Source: Enterocloster bolteae
Lineage (GTDB): Bacteria; Bacillota; Clostridia; Lachnospirales; Lachnospiraceae
Direction: 5' to 3'
DNA length: 37,478 nucleotides
Assembly: GCA_021772025.1 (NCBI GenBank)
Contig: JAETNT010000037.1
Location: forward strand, 1 to 37,478
Shown here: in pieces, positions 5,822 to 12,921 of the stretch
How the letters are laid out: each line of letters begins with the position of its first letter
How positions within the stretch are numbered: the first letter of the stretch is position 1
Program-made: the position numbers and the translations under genes
Notes under the pieces: generated by a model
Database searches by the model: none
What the model was told of the DNA's origin: nothing
The model's input: the letters and a program-made list of their open reading frames with translations, nothing else

Positions 5822-7569
5822 ATTATTGTCAAGAAACAACCATGGGAAAGAAATCCAATATCTATGATACAGACGATGTGGAAAGAAGTAAACACCTTGG
5901 TTTTACGCCGGAAGAACGGGCAGCCCGTGCGGAACACAAAACGGAGGTTTTGGGAAAGAAACTAGAAAAGGCAAGAAAAGACCTTCCCAAAAAGAAGAAG
6001 CTGCGTCTACAAAAAGAGATTAGTCCAAAAACCAACTGTTTAAAATATAAACTTCACTTTGAGGAAACTTCAGCAAAGCGTGGAAAGGAGGCGTTTCCCC
6101 AAAAGGCGTCCAGACACATCACACAAAGTGCCGGTCTTGCTGTCCATGCCCAACTTCACCAGGCACAGGAGGAAAATGTGGGAACAAAAGCAGCTCACAG
6201 GACAGAGATGGTAGTGGAGGGCGCAATTGCCCATACCGTTCATGCTGTCCGGCACCACCAGTTGAACACTCCTTATAAGCGGATGAAAAAATTAGAAATG
6301 AAGGTGGATAAGGCAAATGTAAGCGCCGCTTACCGTGCTGCAATTCGGGATAGTCCAGAATTGCAGAAAAATACAGTAGGTAACTTAATCCAGAAGCAAC
6401 GATTAAAACGGCAGTATGCCAAAGAATACCGGAAAGCACAAAAGAACAGTAGTAAGGGTACAGCAGCTATAAAGAAAGTGCAGGAGACAGCCGGAACCAT
6501 TGGGCAGATGGCCATGTCAGCGGTTAAACACCATAAGGGCAGTCTGTTTATTATCGGGCTTATGGTAACGCTGCTAGTTATGCTCTTATCCTCTTTGTCT
6601 TCCTGCTCCGTGATGATGGAAGGCGCTGTGAGTGGGATTTTGGGAACCTCCTACACTTCGGAAGACCCTGACATTCTTCAGACAGAGGCAGATTATACGG
6701 CGTTAGAGACAGATTTGCAGAATGAATTGTCGAATATTGAAAGTACTTACCCCGGCTATGACGAGTACAGGTACGATGTTGACAGCATTGGACACAATCC
6801 CAACGAACTGATTTCTTACCTGACAGCAAAGCTTGATGCTTTTACACCGGCTCAGGTACAGACGGAACTAAAAGCTATATTTGAAAAACAGTACAGCTTG
6901 ACTACTTATGAAACTGTTGAGATCAGAAGCCATACCGTTACCCATACTGACCCAGAAACTGGGGAAACCACGGAAGAGGAGGAAGAATATGAGTATAAAA
7001 TCCTTAACGTAACCCTAAGAAATAAGGGAATTGACTCAGTAGCACTTGAGAAATTGACGGAAGGACAGAAAGAACGCTACATAACCATGCAGTCTTTAAA
7101 AGGGAATAAACCCTATCTGTTCAGCAATGATATTTATGCTAACGAAAGCGGAGGTGAGAACTATGATGTTCCAGGAGAGGCTTTAGGGGATCCGGATTTT
7201 GCGGCGCTTATCAGAGAAGCAGAAAAATATTTAGGATTTCCTTATGTCTGGGGAGGCTCCAGTCCGTCTACTAGTTTTGATTGCAGTGGATTTGTCTGCT
7301 ATGTGTTTACCAACAGCGGCGTCCACAATTTGCCCCGCACCACGGCACAGGGCATTTATAACCAATGTACCCGCATCCCCATGTCGGAAGCCAGACCAGG
7401 GGATATTATTTTTTTTACTGGTACTTACAATTCTCCAGGGCCGGTCAGCCATGTGGGGATTTACGTGGGCAACAATATGATGATCCACTGTGGTTCCCCG
7501 ATTCAGTATGCCCGGACAGACAGTAGTTATTGGACACGGCATTTTTATGCAATGGGAAGATTGAACTAA
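5815..7569 (+). CDS. CD1108-type NlpC/P60 conjugation peptidoglycan hydrolase
   Basis: The protein cuts the cell wall so that the mating channel can be built. A long basic N-terminal region (MGKKSNIYDTDDVERSKHLG) is followed by one membrane helix near residues 240-262 (GSLFIIGLMVTLLVMLL). An extracellular linker leads to a C-terminal NlpC/P60 domain (about 465-584) with DCSGFVCYVF (catalytic Cys near 490) and SHVGIYVG (His near 546). The original start is almost certainly the ATG at 5842. The transposon inserted between its ribosome site and this ATG. The element's own GGAGAAAGGAG and ATG at 5815 now read through in frame, adding MTYYCQETT. The gene therefore appears intact and translatable despite the insertion. 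Confidence 0.9.
   Translation: MTYYCQETTMGKKSNIYDTDDVERSKHLGFTPEERAARAEHKTEVLGKKLEKARKDLPKKKKLRLQKEISPKTNCLKYKLHFEETSAKRGKEAFPQKASRHITQSAGLAVHAQLHQAQEENVGTKAAHRTEMVVEGAIAHTVHAVRHHQLNTPYKRMKKLEMKVDKANVSAAYRAAIRDSPELQKNTVGNLIQKQRLKRQYAKEYRKAQKNSSKGTAAIKKVQETAGTIGQMAMSAVKHHKGSLFIIGLMVTLLVMLLSSLSSCSVMMEGAVSGILGTSYTSEDPDILQTEADYTALETDLQNELSNIESTYPGYDEYRYDVDSIGHNPNELISYLTAKLDAFTPAQVQTELKAIFEKQYSLTTYETVEIRSHTVTHTDPETGETTEEEEEYEYKILNVTLRNKGIDSVALEKLTEGQKERYITMQSLKGNKPYLFSNDIYANESGGENYDVPGEALGDPDFAALIREAEKYLGFPYVWGGSSPSTSFDCSGFVCYVFTNSGVHNLPRTTAQGIYNQCTRIPMSEARPGDIIFFTGTYNSPGPVSHVGIYVGNNMMIHCGSPIQYARTDSSYWTRHFYAMGRLN
5839..5843. repeat. Right 5-bp target-site duplication (ACCAT)
   Basis: This is identical to 3995-3999. 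It overlaps the first two bases of the original ATG (5842-5844) of the hydrolase gene. Confidence 0.8.
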
Positions 7570-7584
7570 AAAGGAGGCCATGCT

Positions 7585-7836
7585 TTGAACAGTAAATTGC
7601 AGAAAATCCTGGCTGAAATCAGCAGGATAAAGGAAAAAATCGCTGCCCAACAGACCCGGCTCCGGGAACTGGAACAGCAAAAAACAGAACTGGAAAATAC
7701 TGAGATTGTCGGTATAGTTCGTGGACTTGATGTAGCCCCGGAAGAACTGGCGTCATTTATCAAGGCATTCCGTGGCTCCAAGGCAGGGATGCCTGTTTTT
7801 ATGGAAAGGAAGGAAAACAATAATGAATCTGAATAA
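7585..7836 (+). CDS. DUF4315 family protein
   Basis: This 83-residue protein starts with TTG at 7585 after AAAGGAGG. Residues 1-40 form a coiled coil (LQKILAEISRIKEKIAAQQT), and the rest contains TEIVGIVRGLDVAPEELASF, the pattern of DUF4315 proteins found in this ICE family. It is cytoplasmic, of unknown role, and overlaps the next gene by 14 bp, so the two are translationally coupled. Confidence 0.8.
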   Translation: MNSKLQKILAEISRIKEKIAAQQTRLRELEQQKTELENTEIVGIVRGLDVAPEELASFIKAFRGSKAGMPVFMERKENNNESE

Positions 7837-8590
7837 GAAGCGAAATACATATTTTATAGGCATGGTATGCCTGGTGATTGCCTTTTTTCTGCTATCTATG
7901 CAGCGAATGGAAATGGTTTCAATGGCGGCATCCGGAATAACTACTGGAAGAGAGATTCCTTTGCCAGCCAGAGGGGTGACCCAGACTCCTGCCGGACAGA
8001 CTGCAAAACCTACCGCAGACGAAGAAGTGAAGGAAGTCCCATTCACACCGGATGGCAGTGCTACCGTGATAGATAATGCTACGGAGGAACAGGGAAAGGA
8101 GTTTTATACCATTGTAACACCGGACGAGAACATATTTTATCTGGTTATAGATAAGCAGCGTGACAGTGAAAATGTATACTTCTTAAATGCTGTAACGGAA
8201 AGCGATTTAATGGCATTAGCGCAGAAGGAAGAAGTCAGACAAACCGTGACATCGGCTGAACAGGAAGAACCAGAGCCACCCAAAACTGAAGAACCGGAAA
8301 CACTTCCACCTGTAAAAGAAGAGCCGGAACCCAAAAACAATAATAGTATGATGCCGATAGTATTTGCGGTTGCACTGACGGCTGGTGGGGCTGGCTACTA
8401 TTTCAAGATTTATAAACCGAAGCATGAGCTAGACGATGCGGAGGACATTGACGATTTTGAATTCGAGGGGCCGGAGGATATGACGATTAACGAAGATGAG
8501 GAGGAAGAAGCCGAACAGCGCCGGTCTTATGAGGAAGATAACGAAGATATTCTGATTGAGGAAGGCTCTGAAGATGACCTTGTTTTCTGA
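7823..8590 (+). CDS. DUF4366 family membrane-anchored conjugation protein
   Basis: The start is the ATG at 7823, inside the end of the DUF4315 gene, with GGAAGG upstream; an upstream ATG at 7772 would add unrelated residues. The 255-residue protein has an N-terminal signal or anchor helix (FIGMVCLVIAFFLLSM) and an outside domain with EQGKEFYTIVTPDENIFYLV, the DUF4366 core. A Pro/Glu-rich spacer leads to a second helix (MMPIVFAVALTAGGAGYYF) and a very acidic tail. It is a standard neighbour of the NlpC/P60 gene in these elements; its exact role is unknown. Confidence 0.8.
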   Translation: MNLNKKRNTYFIGMVCLVIAFFLLSMQRMEMVSMAASGITTGREIPLPARGVTQTPAGQTAKPTADEEVKEVPFTPDGSATVIDNATEEQGKEFYTIVTPDENIFYLVIDKQRDSENVYFLNAVTESDLMALAQKEEVRQTVTSAEQEEPEPPKTEEPETLPPVKEEPEPKNNNSMMPIVFAVALTAGGAGYYFKIYKPKHELDDAEDIDDFEFEGPEDMTINEDEEEEAEQRRSYEEDNEDILIEEGSEDDLVF

Positions 8591-8753
8591 TAACCCCGAA
8601 CTGGAAAAAATGATGAGGCAAAAGCCTGCAAAGAGGAAGGGGCCGGAGAGACTCTCTCCCCTTCCTTTGGATTCACCCTGCTGTGGTTGCCCTTATGGCA
8701 AAGGACGGCGCTGCGTGGGTATCTGCTATAAGAAACTTTTGGAGAAAATATAA
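8574..8753 (+). CDS. Cys-rich small ICE protein
   Basis: This 59-residue frame starts at the ATG at 8574, overlapping the end of the DUF4366 gene by 17 bp, with GAGGAAGG about 10 bp upstream. It begins MTLFSDNPELEKMMRQKP and ends with a cluster CCGCPYGKGRRCVGIC that could bind a metal. Similar short Cys-rich frames occur at this place in related ICEs. Function unknown. Confidence 0.65.
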   Translation: MTLFSDNPELEKMMRQKPAKRKGPERLSPLPLDSPCCGCPYGKGRRCVGICYKKLLEKI

Positions 8754-8805
8754 TCTCATCTCCCCTAATATGCTACCGTGATAGGGAATTGCGGCCAAAT
8801 AAAAA

Positions 8806-8845
8806 AACAATACTCTTGCAACGGGTATTGTTCTTTTATTTGGGT
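8806..8845. terminator. Bidirectional terminator between the transfer operon and the Xre gene
   Basis: AACAATAC (8806-8813) pairs with GTATTGTT (8825-8832), flanked by an A-run on the left and CTTTTATTT on the right. It can serve both the plus-strand operon and the minus-strand regulator. Confidence 0.7.
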
Positions 8846-9057
8846 ACGTATTCAAGTAAGTCTGAAATGGAGCAGTTCAGAGTATCGCATATTCTTATTA
8901 ATACATCAATATCTAATCTGGTAATTGTGTTGTTGAGGTAACCATTAAGTTGTGCACGCTGTAATTCCGCTCTCTGACAAAACTTGTTTTTGCTTAACCC
9001 TGTTTCTTCAAGTAATTCTTTTAGGTGGATTTTAATAGTACCTCGTGATTCGCCCAA
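8836..9057 (-). CDS. Xre/Cro-CI family regulator
   Basis: A 73-residue single-domain helix-turn-helix protein. The start is a TTG at 9057-9055, with AGAGGGGG on the minus strand upstream. The helix-turn-helix runs IHLKELLEETGLSKNKFCQR, then LNGYLNNTITRLDIDVLIRI and CDTLNCSISDLLEYVPK, typical of small Xre repressors. It is divergent from the 9183 gene and probably binds the AT-rich repeats between them. Confidence 0.8.
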   Translation of the reverse strand: MGESRGTIKIHLKELLEETGLSKNKFCQRAELQRAQLNGYLNNTITRLDIDVLIRICDTLNCSISDLLEYVPK

Positions 9058-9060
9058 TAT

Positions 9061-9164
9061 AGATGCCCCCTCTTACATACATAAATATATTATAGCCTTT
9101 TTATTTCTGGAAAATCAGTTATAATATATTATAGCTAATTTATTATAGATAGAAAGTTATACAA
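9061..9164. promoter_or_regulatory. Divergent promoter and repeated operator region
   Basis: Three copies of a WTATTATAG motif occur (about 9087-9095, 9126-9134 and 9139-9147), two inside likely -10 boxes. On the minus strand a TATAAT faces the Xre gene. On the plus strand TATTAT at about 9140 faces the 9183 gene. This looks like the operator set of the small Xre repressor. Confidence 0.5.
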
Positions 9165-9182
9165 ATGGAGGGAGAAAGGAAC

Positions 9183-9551
9183 ATGGGGACGGAATTGTAC
9201 ATTACGGATGAAGAACGAAAGAAATGCCGGAAGGTGGTGGAAGCTTTCAAAGAATTATATGAGAGAACAGATGTTATCGCTATTGACGCCGGAAAGTATG
9301 GCTTTGTAAAGTTGCAGTATTATAAATTGCCTGATGGTTTTGATGCCGTAGTAACTTATCGGAACAGTGAATTGCTATTTAATGATTTATGGGATGAATG
9401 GCTATGCAATCAGCTGTTGATATTAGTTCAGGGGACACCGACTGAAAATTTAGATTACGAAGAAATATTTAAGTGTTTACCAGAAGAAAAGCAAGAGGAA
9501 CTGATGGCAAAAAGAGGATATTTTGAAGAAAGAAGCAGGGATGTATCATAG
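9183..9551 (+). CDS. Conserved-type hypothetical protein paired with an Xre regulator
   Basis: I chose the ATG at 9183 (122 residues), since GGAGGGAGAAAGGA lies directly upstream and the ATG at 9165 lacks a ribosome site. The sequence is acidic and soluble (MGTELYITDEERKKCRKVVE, then AIDAGKYGFVKLQYY and LFNDLWDEWLCNQLL). I recognise no catalytic motif. It lies between a repressor and topB, which suggests regulated expression, and is followed by a terminator. Confidence 0.6.
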   Translation: MGTELYITDEERKKCRKVVEAFKELYERTDVIAIDAGKYGFVKLQYYKLPDGFDAVVTYRNSELLFNDLWDEWLCNQLLILVQGTPTENLDYEEIFKCLPEEKQEELMAKRGYFEERSRDVS

Positions 9552-9598
9552 CATCTATAAAAAGGCAAGTGTAATATAACTAAATATTGCTTATCTTT

Positions 9599-9642
9599 GG
9601 CAGCGGTTTATCCTAATGGAAAAGCGGCTGCCTCTTTATTTT
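9599..9642 (+). terminator. Terminator upstream of topB
   Basis: GGCAGC (9599-9604) pairs with GCTGCC (9627-9632), followed by TCTTTATTTTC. Confidence 0.7.
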
Positions 9643-9705
9643 CAGAAATTATCAATACCGTACAGAAAGAATAATTGAAATGATAATTAAAAGGAGGGGA
9701 CGTAC

Positions 9706-11808
9706 TTGCAGTTAGTCATTGCAGAAAAACCCAGTGTAGCTCAGAGTTTAGCGGCCGTATTGGGGGCAAAGGAACGAAAACAAGGCTATTTAGAAGGAAA
9801 TGGCCATCTGATTTCCTGGTGTGTAGGGCACTTAATTGGACTTGCGGCGGCAGACGCTTATGATGCCCGGTATTCCAAGTGGTGTTATGAAGATTTGCCT
9901 ATAATCCCGAAAGAATGGAAATACAGTATTGCACCAGACAAAAAGGAGCAGTACGAGGTGCTTGCTTCTCTGATGAATCGGCCGGATGTGGAAAGTCTTG
10001 TGTGCGCTACAGACGCAGGACGGGAAGGGGAATTGATTTTTCGGTTGGTTTATGACTACGCAGGCTGTAAGAAACCTTTTAAGCGGCTGTGGATCAGCAG
10101 CATGGAGGACAAGGCTATTCGAGAAGGGTTTGCCGCCCTGCGCCCGGGGAGTGACTATGACCGGCTGTATGAGGCCGCCCTCTGTCGCGCAAAGGCGGAT
10201 TGGCTGGTGGGGATTTGCGGCACTCGGTTGTTTTCTTCCCTTTACCGGAAAACCTTAAATGTGGGACGGGTCATGACGCCCACACTGGCCCTGGTAGTGG
10301 AACGGGAGGCAGCCATCTCTGGTTTTAAGAAGGAAAAATTTCATACGGTTATGTTGGATTGCGGGAAATTTACTGCTGTCAGTGGACGGTATGAGAACCG
10401 TAAGGCTGCCGATCATTTGGCTGCCGCCTGCGCCGGACAGACTGCTGTTGCTGGTAAAGTGGAAAAGAAACAGAAATCCACCCAGCCGCCTAGGCTATAT
10501 GACCTGACTTCCCTCCAGAGGGATGGGAACCGGCTCTTTGGCTACACAGCTCAGCAAGTCCTGGATTACGCTCAGGCATTATACGAGAAGAAACTTCTGA
10601 CTTATCCCCGCACGGATTCTAATTATCTGACAGAAGATATGAAAGACACCATTCCGCAGCTGTGTGAGGCGGCAGCTTCTGCCTTACCTTTTCCTATAAT
10701 TCTGTCCGGTGTGGATGCTACTCATGTGATAGACAATTCTAAGGTAGAAGATCACCATGCCCTGCTCCCTACCAAGCAGATCATCAGAGCTGACTTTTCA
10801 GCGTTGCCTGCCGGGGAGAGAAATTTGATAACCATGGTAATGGTGAGGCTCTTGTGTGCCGTGGGGGAAAGGCAGGTTTACGAGGACACAGAGGTCGAAA
10901 TTACCTGCGGAGGCGGCTTATTTACGGCAAAAGGGCGGGTGATTGTTTCATCCGGATTTACAGAATTGGAACAGATGTTTCTTTCTACCTTGAAAAAGAA
11001 ACCGGAAAACGATTTTAGGGAAGATACGAAAGCGCTGCCGCCGCTTTTTCAGGGGCAGGCTTTCAAGAAGGTGAAGGCCACTGCAAAGGAAGGGGTCACA
11101 AGCCCGCCCCGGCATTTTACGGAGGATTTGCTCCTTTTAGCTATGGAGCACGCCAGCGCCCAGGAGTTTGTTCAGATCGGGGATGTGGAGCGCACGGGAC
11201 TTGGAACTCCGGCTACCCGTGCGGGGATTTTGGAGAAGTTGGTGCGCGGAGGATTTTTGGAACGCAAGGACAGGCAATTACTCCCTACAAAAAAAGGGAC
11301 AAACTTGATTTCTGTCCTGCCGGATACAGTGAAATCCGCCAGCCTCACCGCTCAGTGGGAAACGGGTTTAAAGGATGTGGAGAAGGGGGAGAGATCCGCC
11401 AACGCTTTTATGGAGGAGGTTGAGAAAATGATTTCTGACTTGGTGGTCCAATACCAGAATAATCCTGTGAATAGTTCCCGGTTTCAGTTAAGAGAAGTGA
11501 TCGGGAGCTGTCCCCGCTGCGAGAGTGATGTGGTAGAGGGGAAAAAGAATTTTTACTGTGTCAACCGGGAATGCCAGTTTTCCATGTGGAAAGACGATAG
11601 GTTTTTCACCTCAAAGAACAAGGAACTGACCAAACCCATGGCGGCGGCTCTCTTAAAGAATGGACGTATCAAGGTGAAAGGGCTGTTTAGCGAGAAAAAA
11701 GGCACCCTTTATGATGCTTTCGTGGTGTTGGCAGATACGGAAGGGAAGTACGTTAATTATAAGATTGAGCTGCCGCCCAGAACAAAAAATAGGCAGGAAA
11801 AGGAGTAA
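9706..11808 (+). CDS. topB: DNA topoisomerase III (ICE-encoded)
   Basis: A 700-residue type IA topoisomerase that relaxes or decatenates DNA, probably during transfer and replication of the element. The start is TTG at 9706 after AAAGGAGGGG, giving MQLVIAEKPSVAQSLAAVLG, the normal N-terminus. The Toprim acidic motif is DAGREGELIF near residues 104-113. The active-site tyrosine lies in LLTYPRTDSNYLTEDM near 300. GLGTPATRAGILEKLVRGGF matches the conserved C-terminal core. A zinc-ribbon-like tail (CPRCESDVVEGKKNFYCVN) ends the protein. Length and motifs are complete. Confidence 0.95.
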   Translation: MQLVIAEKPSVAQSLAAVLGAKERKQGYLEGNGHLISWCVGHLIGLAAADAYDARYSKWCYEDLPIIPKEWKYSIAPDKKEQYEVLASLMNRPDVESLVCATDAGREGELIFRLVYDYAGCKKPFKRLWISSMEDKAIREGFAALRPGSDYDRLYEAALCRAKADWLVGICGTRLFSSLYRKTLNVGRVMTPTLALVVEREAAISGFKKEKFHTVMLDCGKFTAVSGRYENRKAADHLAAACAGQTAVAGKVEKKQKSTQPPRLYDLTSLQRDGNRLFGYTAQQVLDYAQALYEKKLLTYPRTDSNYLTEDMKDTIPQLCEAAASALPFPIILSGVDATHVIDNSKVEDHHALLPTKQIIRADFSALPAGERNLITMVMVRLLCAVGERQVYEDTEVEITCGGGLFTAKGRVIVSSGFTELEQMFLSTLKKKPENDFREDTKALPPLFQGQAFKKVKATAKEGVTSPPRHFTEDLLLLAMEHASAQEFVQIGDVERTGLGTPATRAGILEKLVRGGFLERKDRQLLPTKKGTNLISVLPDTVKSASLTAQWETGLKDVEKGERSANAFMEEVEKMISDLVVQYQNNPVNSSRFQLREVIGSCPRCESDVVEGKKNFYCVNRECQFSMWKDDRFFTSKNKELTKPMAAALLKNGRIKVKGLFSEKKGTLYDAFVVLADTEGKYVNYKIELPPRTKNRQEKE

Positions 11809-11812
11809 GTTC

Positions 11813-12094
11813 ATGAATGTTACAAAGTATGAGCAGGAAACCATCATCCTCTTTAATGAGCAGGAAGCCGCTGCTTCAATCTATACTTACAATACCAGTT
11901 TACAGCGCACCCTGATTTCTTTATGTGAAAGCTACCTGGCCCAGGTGCGGCACATGGGGGATAATGGTATCGGGGCGCTGACCTTTGAACTGCCTAAAAA
12001 GTGGATGAAAGTATCCCCGCCCAGGGCGTTATCGGAGGCTCAGAAAAAGGTGCTGGAGGATATGAACCGGAAAAACCGGGAGCGGCGAAAGTAA
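11813..12094 (+). CDS. Conserved ICE protein of unknown function, downstream of topB
   Basis: The ATG at 11813 follows AAAGGAG by 8 bp and lies 4 bp after the topB stop, so the two are probably one operon. The 93-residue product starts MNVTKYEQETIILFNEQEAA and ends with a basic tail (LEDMNRKNRERRK). Small proteins beginning in this way are found after topB in related ICEs. No enzymatic motif is visible. Confidence 0.65.
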   Translation: MNVTKYEQETIILFNEQEAAASIYTYNTSLQRTLISLCESYLAQVRHMGDNGIGALTFELPKKWMKVSPPRALSEAQKKVLEDMNRKNRERRK

Positions 12095-12100
12095 AAAGAG

Positions 12101-12125
12101 GGGTATCCGTTTCCAGATACCGCTC
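12101..12125. terminator. Hairpin between convergent genes
   Basis: GGTATC (12102-12107) pairs with GATACC (12116-12121). Read on the minus strand it is followed by CCTCTTTTTAC, so it mainly ends the Xre gene at 12126-12443. It may act on both strands. Confidence 0.55.
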
Positions 12126-12443
12126 TTACTGCCCTGTGTTCTTCAGCCGCTCAATAAACCCGATTAAAAGCTCCAAGTCCTTGTCGGACATAGTGTAGAT
12201 GTAGTCAATGGCTTTCTGCTGTATCAGCGTGGTAGCTTTGTCCTCATTGAAAAATTCCATTGGCGTGATGCCTAAGTATTCGCAGATATAGAGAAATTCT
12301 CCCATGGACGGGAGTGCCCTGCCGGATGTGATACTGCGGATATAGCTGGTGCTGTGGCCTAAATCCAGGCTCATTTTCCTTTCAGAAACCTGTTTTTCTT
12401 CCCGAAGCCTGGAAAGACGGTCACGAATAAATTGTTCTTCCAT
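12126..12443 (-). CDS. Xre family regulator
   Basis: This 105-residue repressor-like protein has an N-terminal helix-turn-helix (FIRDRLSRLREEKQVSERKM, then SLDLGHSTSYIRSITSGRAL and EFLYICEYLGITPMEFF). A C-terminal helical segment (DKDLELLIGFIERLKNTG) is typical of such ICE regulators. The ATG at 12443 has AAGGAGG upstream on the minus strand. It is divergent from the 12592 gene, and a dyad in the shared region is its likely target. Confidence 0.85.
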   Translation of the reverse strand: MEEQFIRDRLSRLREEKQVSERKMSLDLGHSTSYIRSITSGRALPSMGEFLYICEYLGITPMEFFNEDKATTLIQQKAIDYIYTMSDKDLELLIGFIERLKNTGQ

Positions 12444-12464
12444 AGTCCTGTCCTCCTTGTGTGA

Positions 12465-12546
12465 TAATCATAATTCTCGTACAATTGGAAAACGAGCGAT
12501 TATAACGCTTGTTTTTCTTGTGTTGGGCGCAAATATCGCCTATAAT
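12465..12546 (+). promoter_or_regulatory. Operator dyad and sigma-70 promoter for the 12592 gene
   Basis: TTGTGT (12518-12523), a 17-bp spacer and TATAAT (12541-12546) form a good promoter. Upstream, ATAATC..CTCGT (about 12466-12482) faces ACGAGCGATTAT (about 12491-12502), an inverted repeat that could be bound by the divergent Xre regulator. Confidence 0.65.
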
Positions 12547-12591
12547 AAAGATAAGCAAGTGATTATAGTTTTCATCAAGGAGGACCTTTTT

Positions 12592-12819
12592 ATGAGCATG
12601 AGAAAGATATACCGGAAAATCGCAAAAGAAAACGGGGTCAGTGTAAAAGAAGTCCGTCAGGAAATGCAGGCGGCTATTAAGGAGGCTTACACTACTCCAC
12701 GAAACAATAACCCGATTACAAAAGCTTACCAGAACCAGGTTCCTCGCCAAGATGAGATACCTACTCCGGAGGAACTGATCTACTATTTGTCCAGTCAGGC
12801 AGGGCGGAAAAACTCATAA
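12592..12819 (+). CDS. Small Spo0A-C-terminal-like / helix-turn-helix protein
   Basis: The ATG at 12592 follows AAGGAGG by 8 bp and gives 75 residues. The N-terminus MSMRKIYRKIAKENGVSVKE, then VRQEMQAAIKEAY, resembles short ICE proteins annotated as Spo0A C-terminal-like; the helical pattern may be a DNA-binding unit. It has its own promoter and faces an Xre gene. The assignment to Spo0A is by resemblance only. Confidence 0.55.
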   Translation: MSMRKIYRKIAKENGVSVKEVRQEMQAAIKEAYTTPRNNNPITKAYQNQVPRQDEIPTPEELIYYLSSQAGRKNS

Positions 12820-12921
12820 CTGAACCATGAAATCACGTATTACCTTACAATTCTATATACGCAATCTATCCGGAATTTGCCTTCAAGCAGGTTCCGCTTT
12901 TTATTTGAAAGGAGGATAACC

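Larger units (their letters stand above)
4000..5838 (+). mobile_element. Non-autonomous transposon with Tn7-type TGT/ACA ends, carrying one gene
   Basis: The 1839-bp segment begins TGTTGA and ends GAAACA (TGTTTC when read inward from the right), so both ends read TGTTnn. In each case the six bases are followed directly by a 21-bp motif of the same type (TTkACAAT-n7-YATACT): 4006-4026 on the left, and 5812-5832 inverted on the right. Further copies lie inside both ends. A perfect 5-bp duplication, ACCAT, flanks it. TGT...ACA tips, 5-bp duplications and multiple about 22-bp transposase sites are known features of Tn7, Tn402/Tn5053, Tn552 and Mu-like DDE transposons. No transposase is encoded, so movement would need help in trans. 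The cargo is one DUF4062/TIR-like gene followed by a terminator. Confidence 0.75.
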
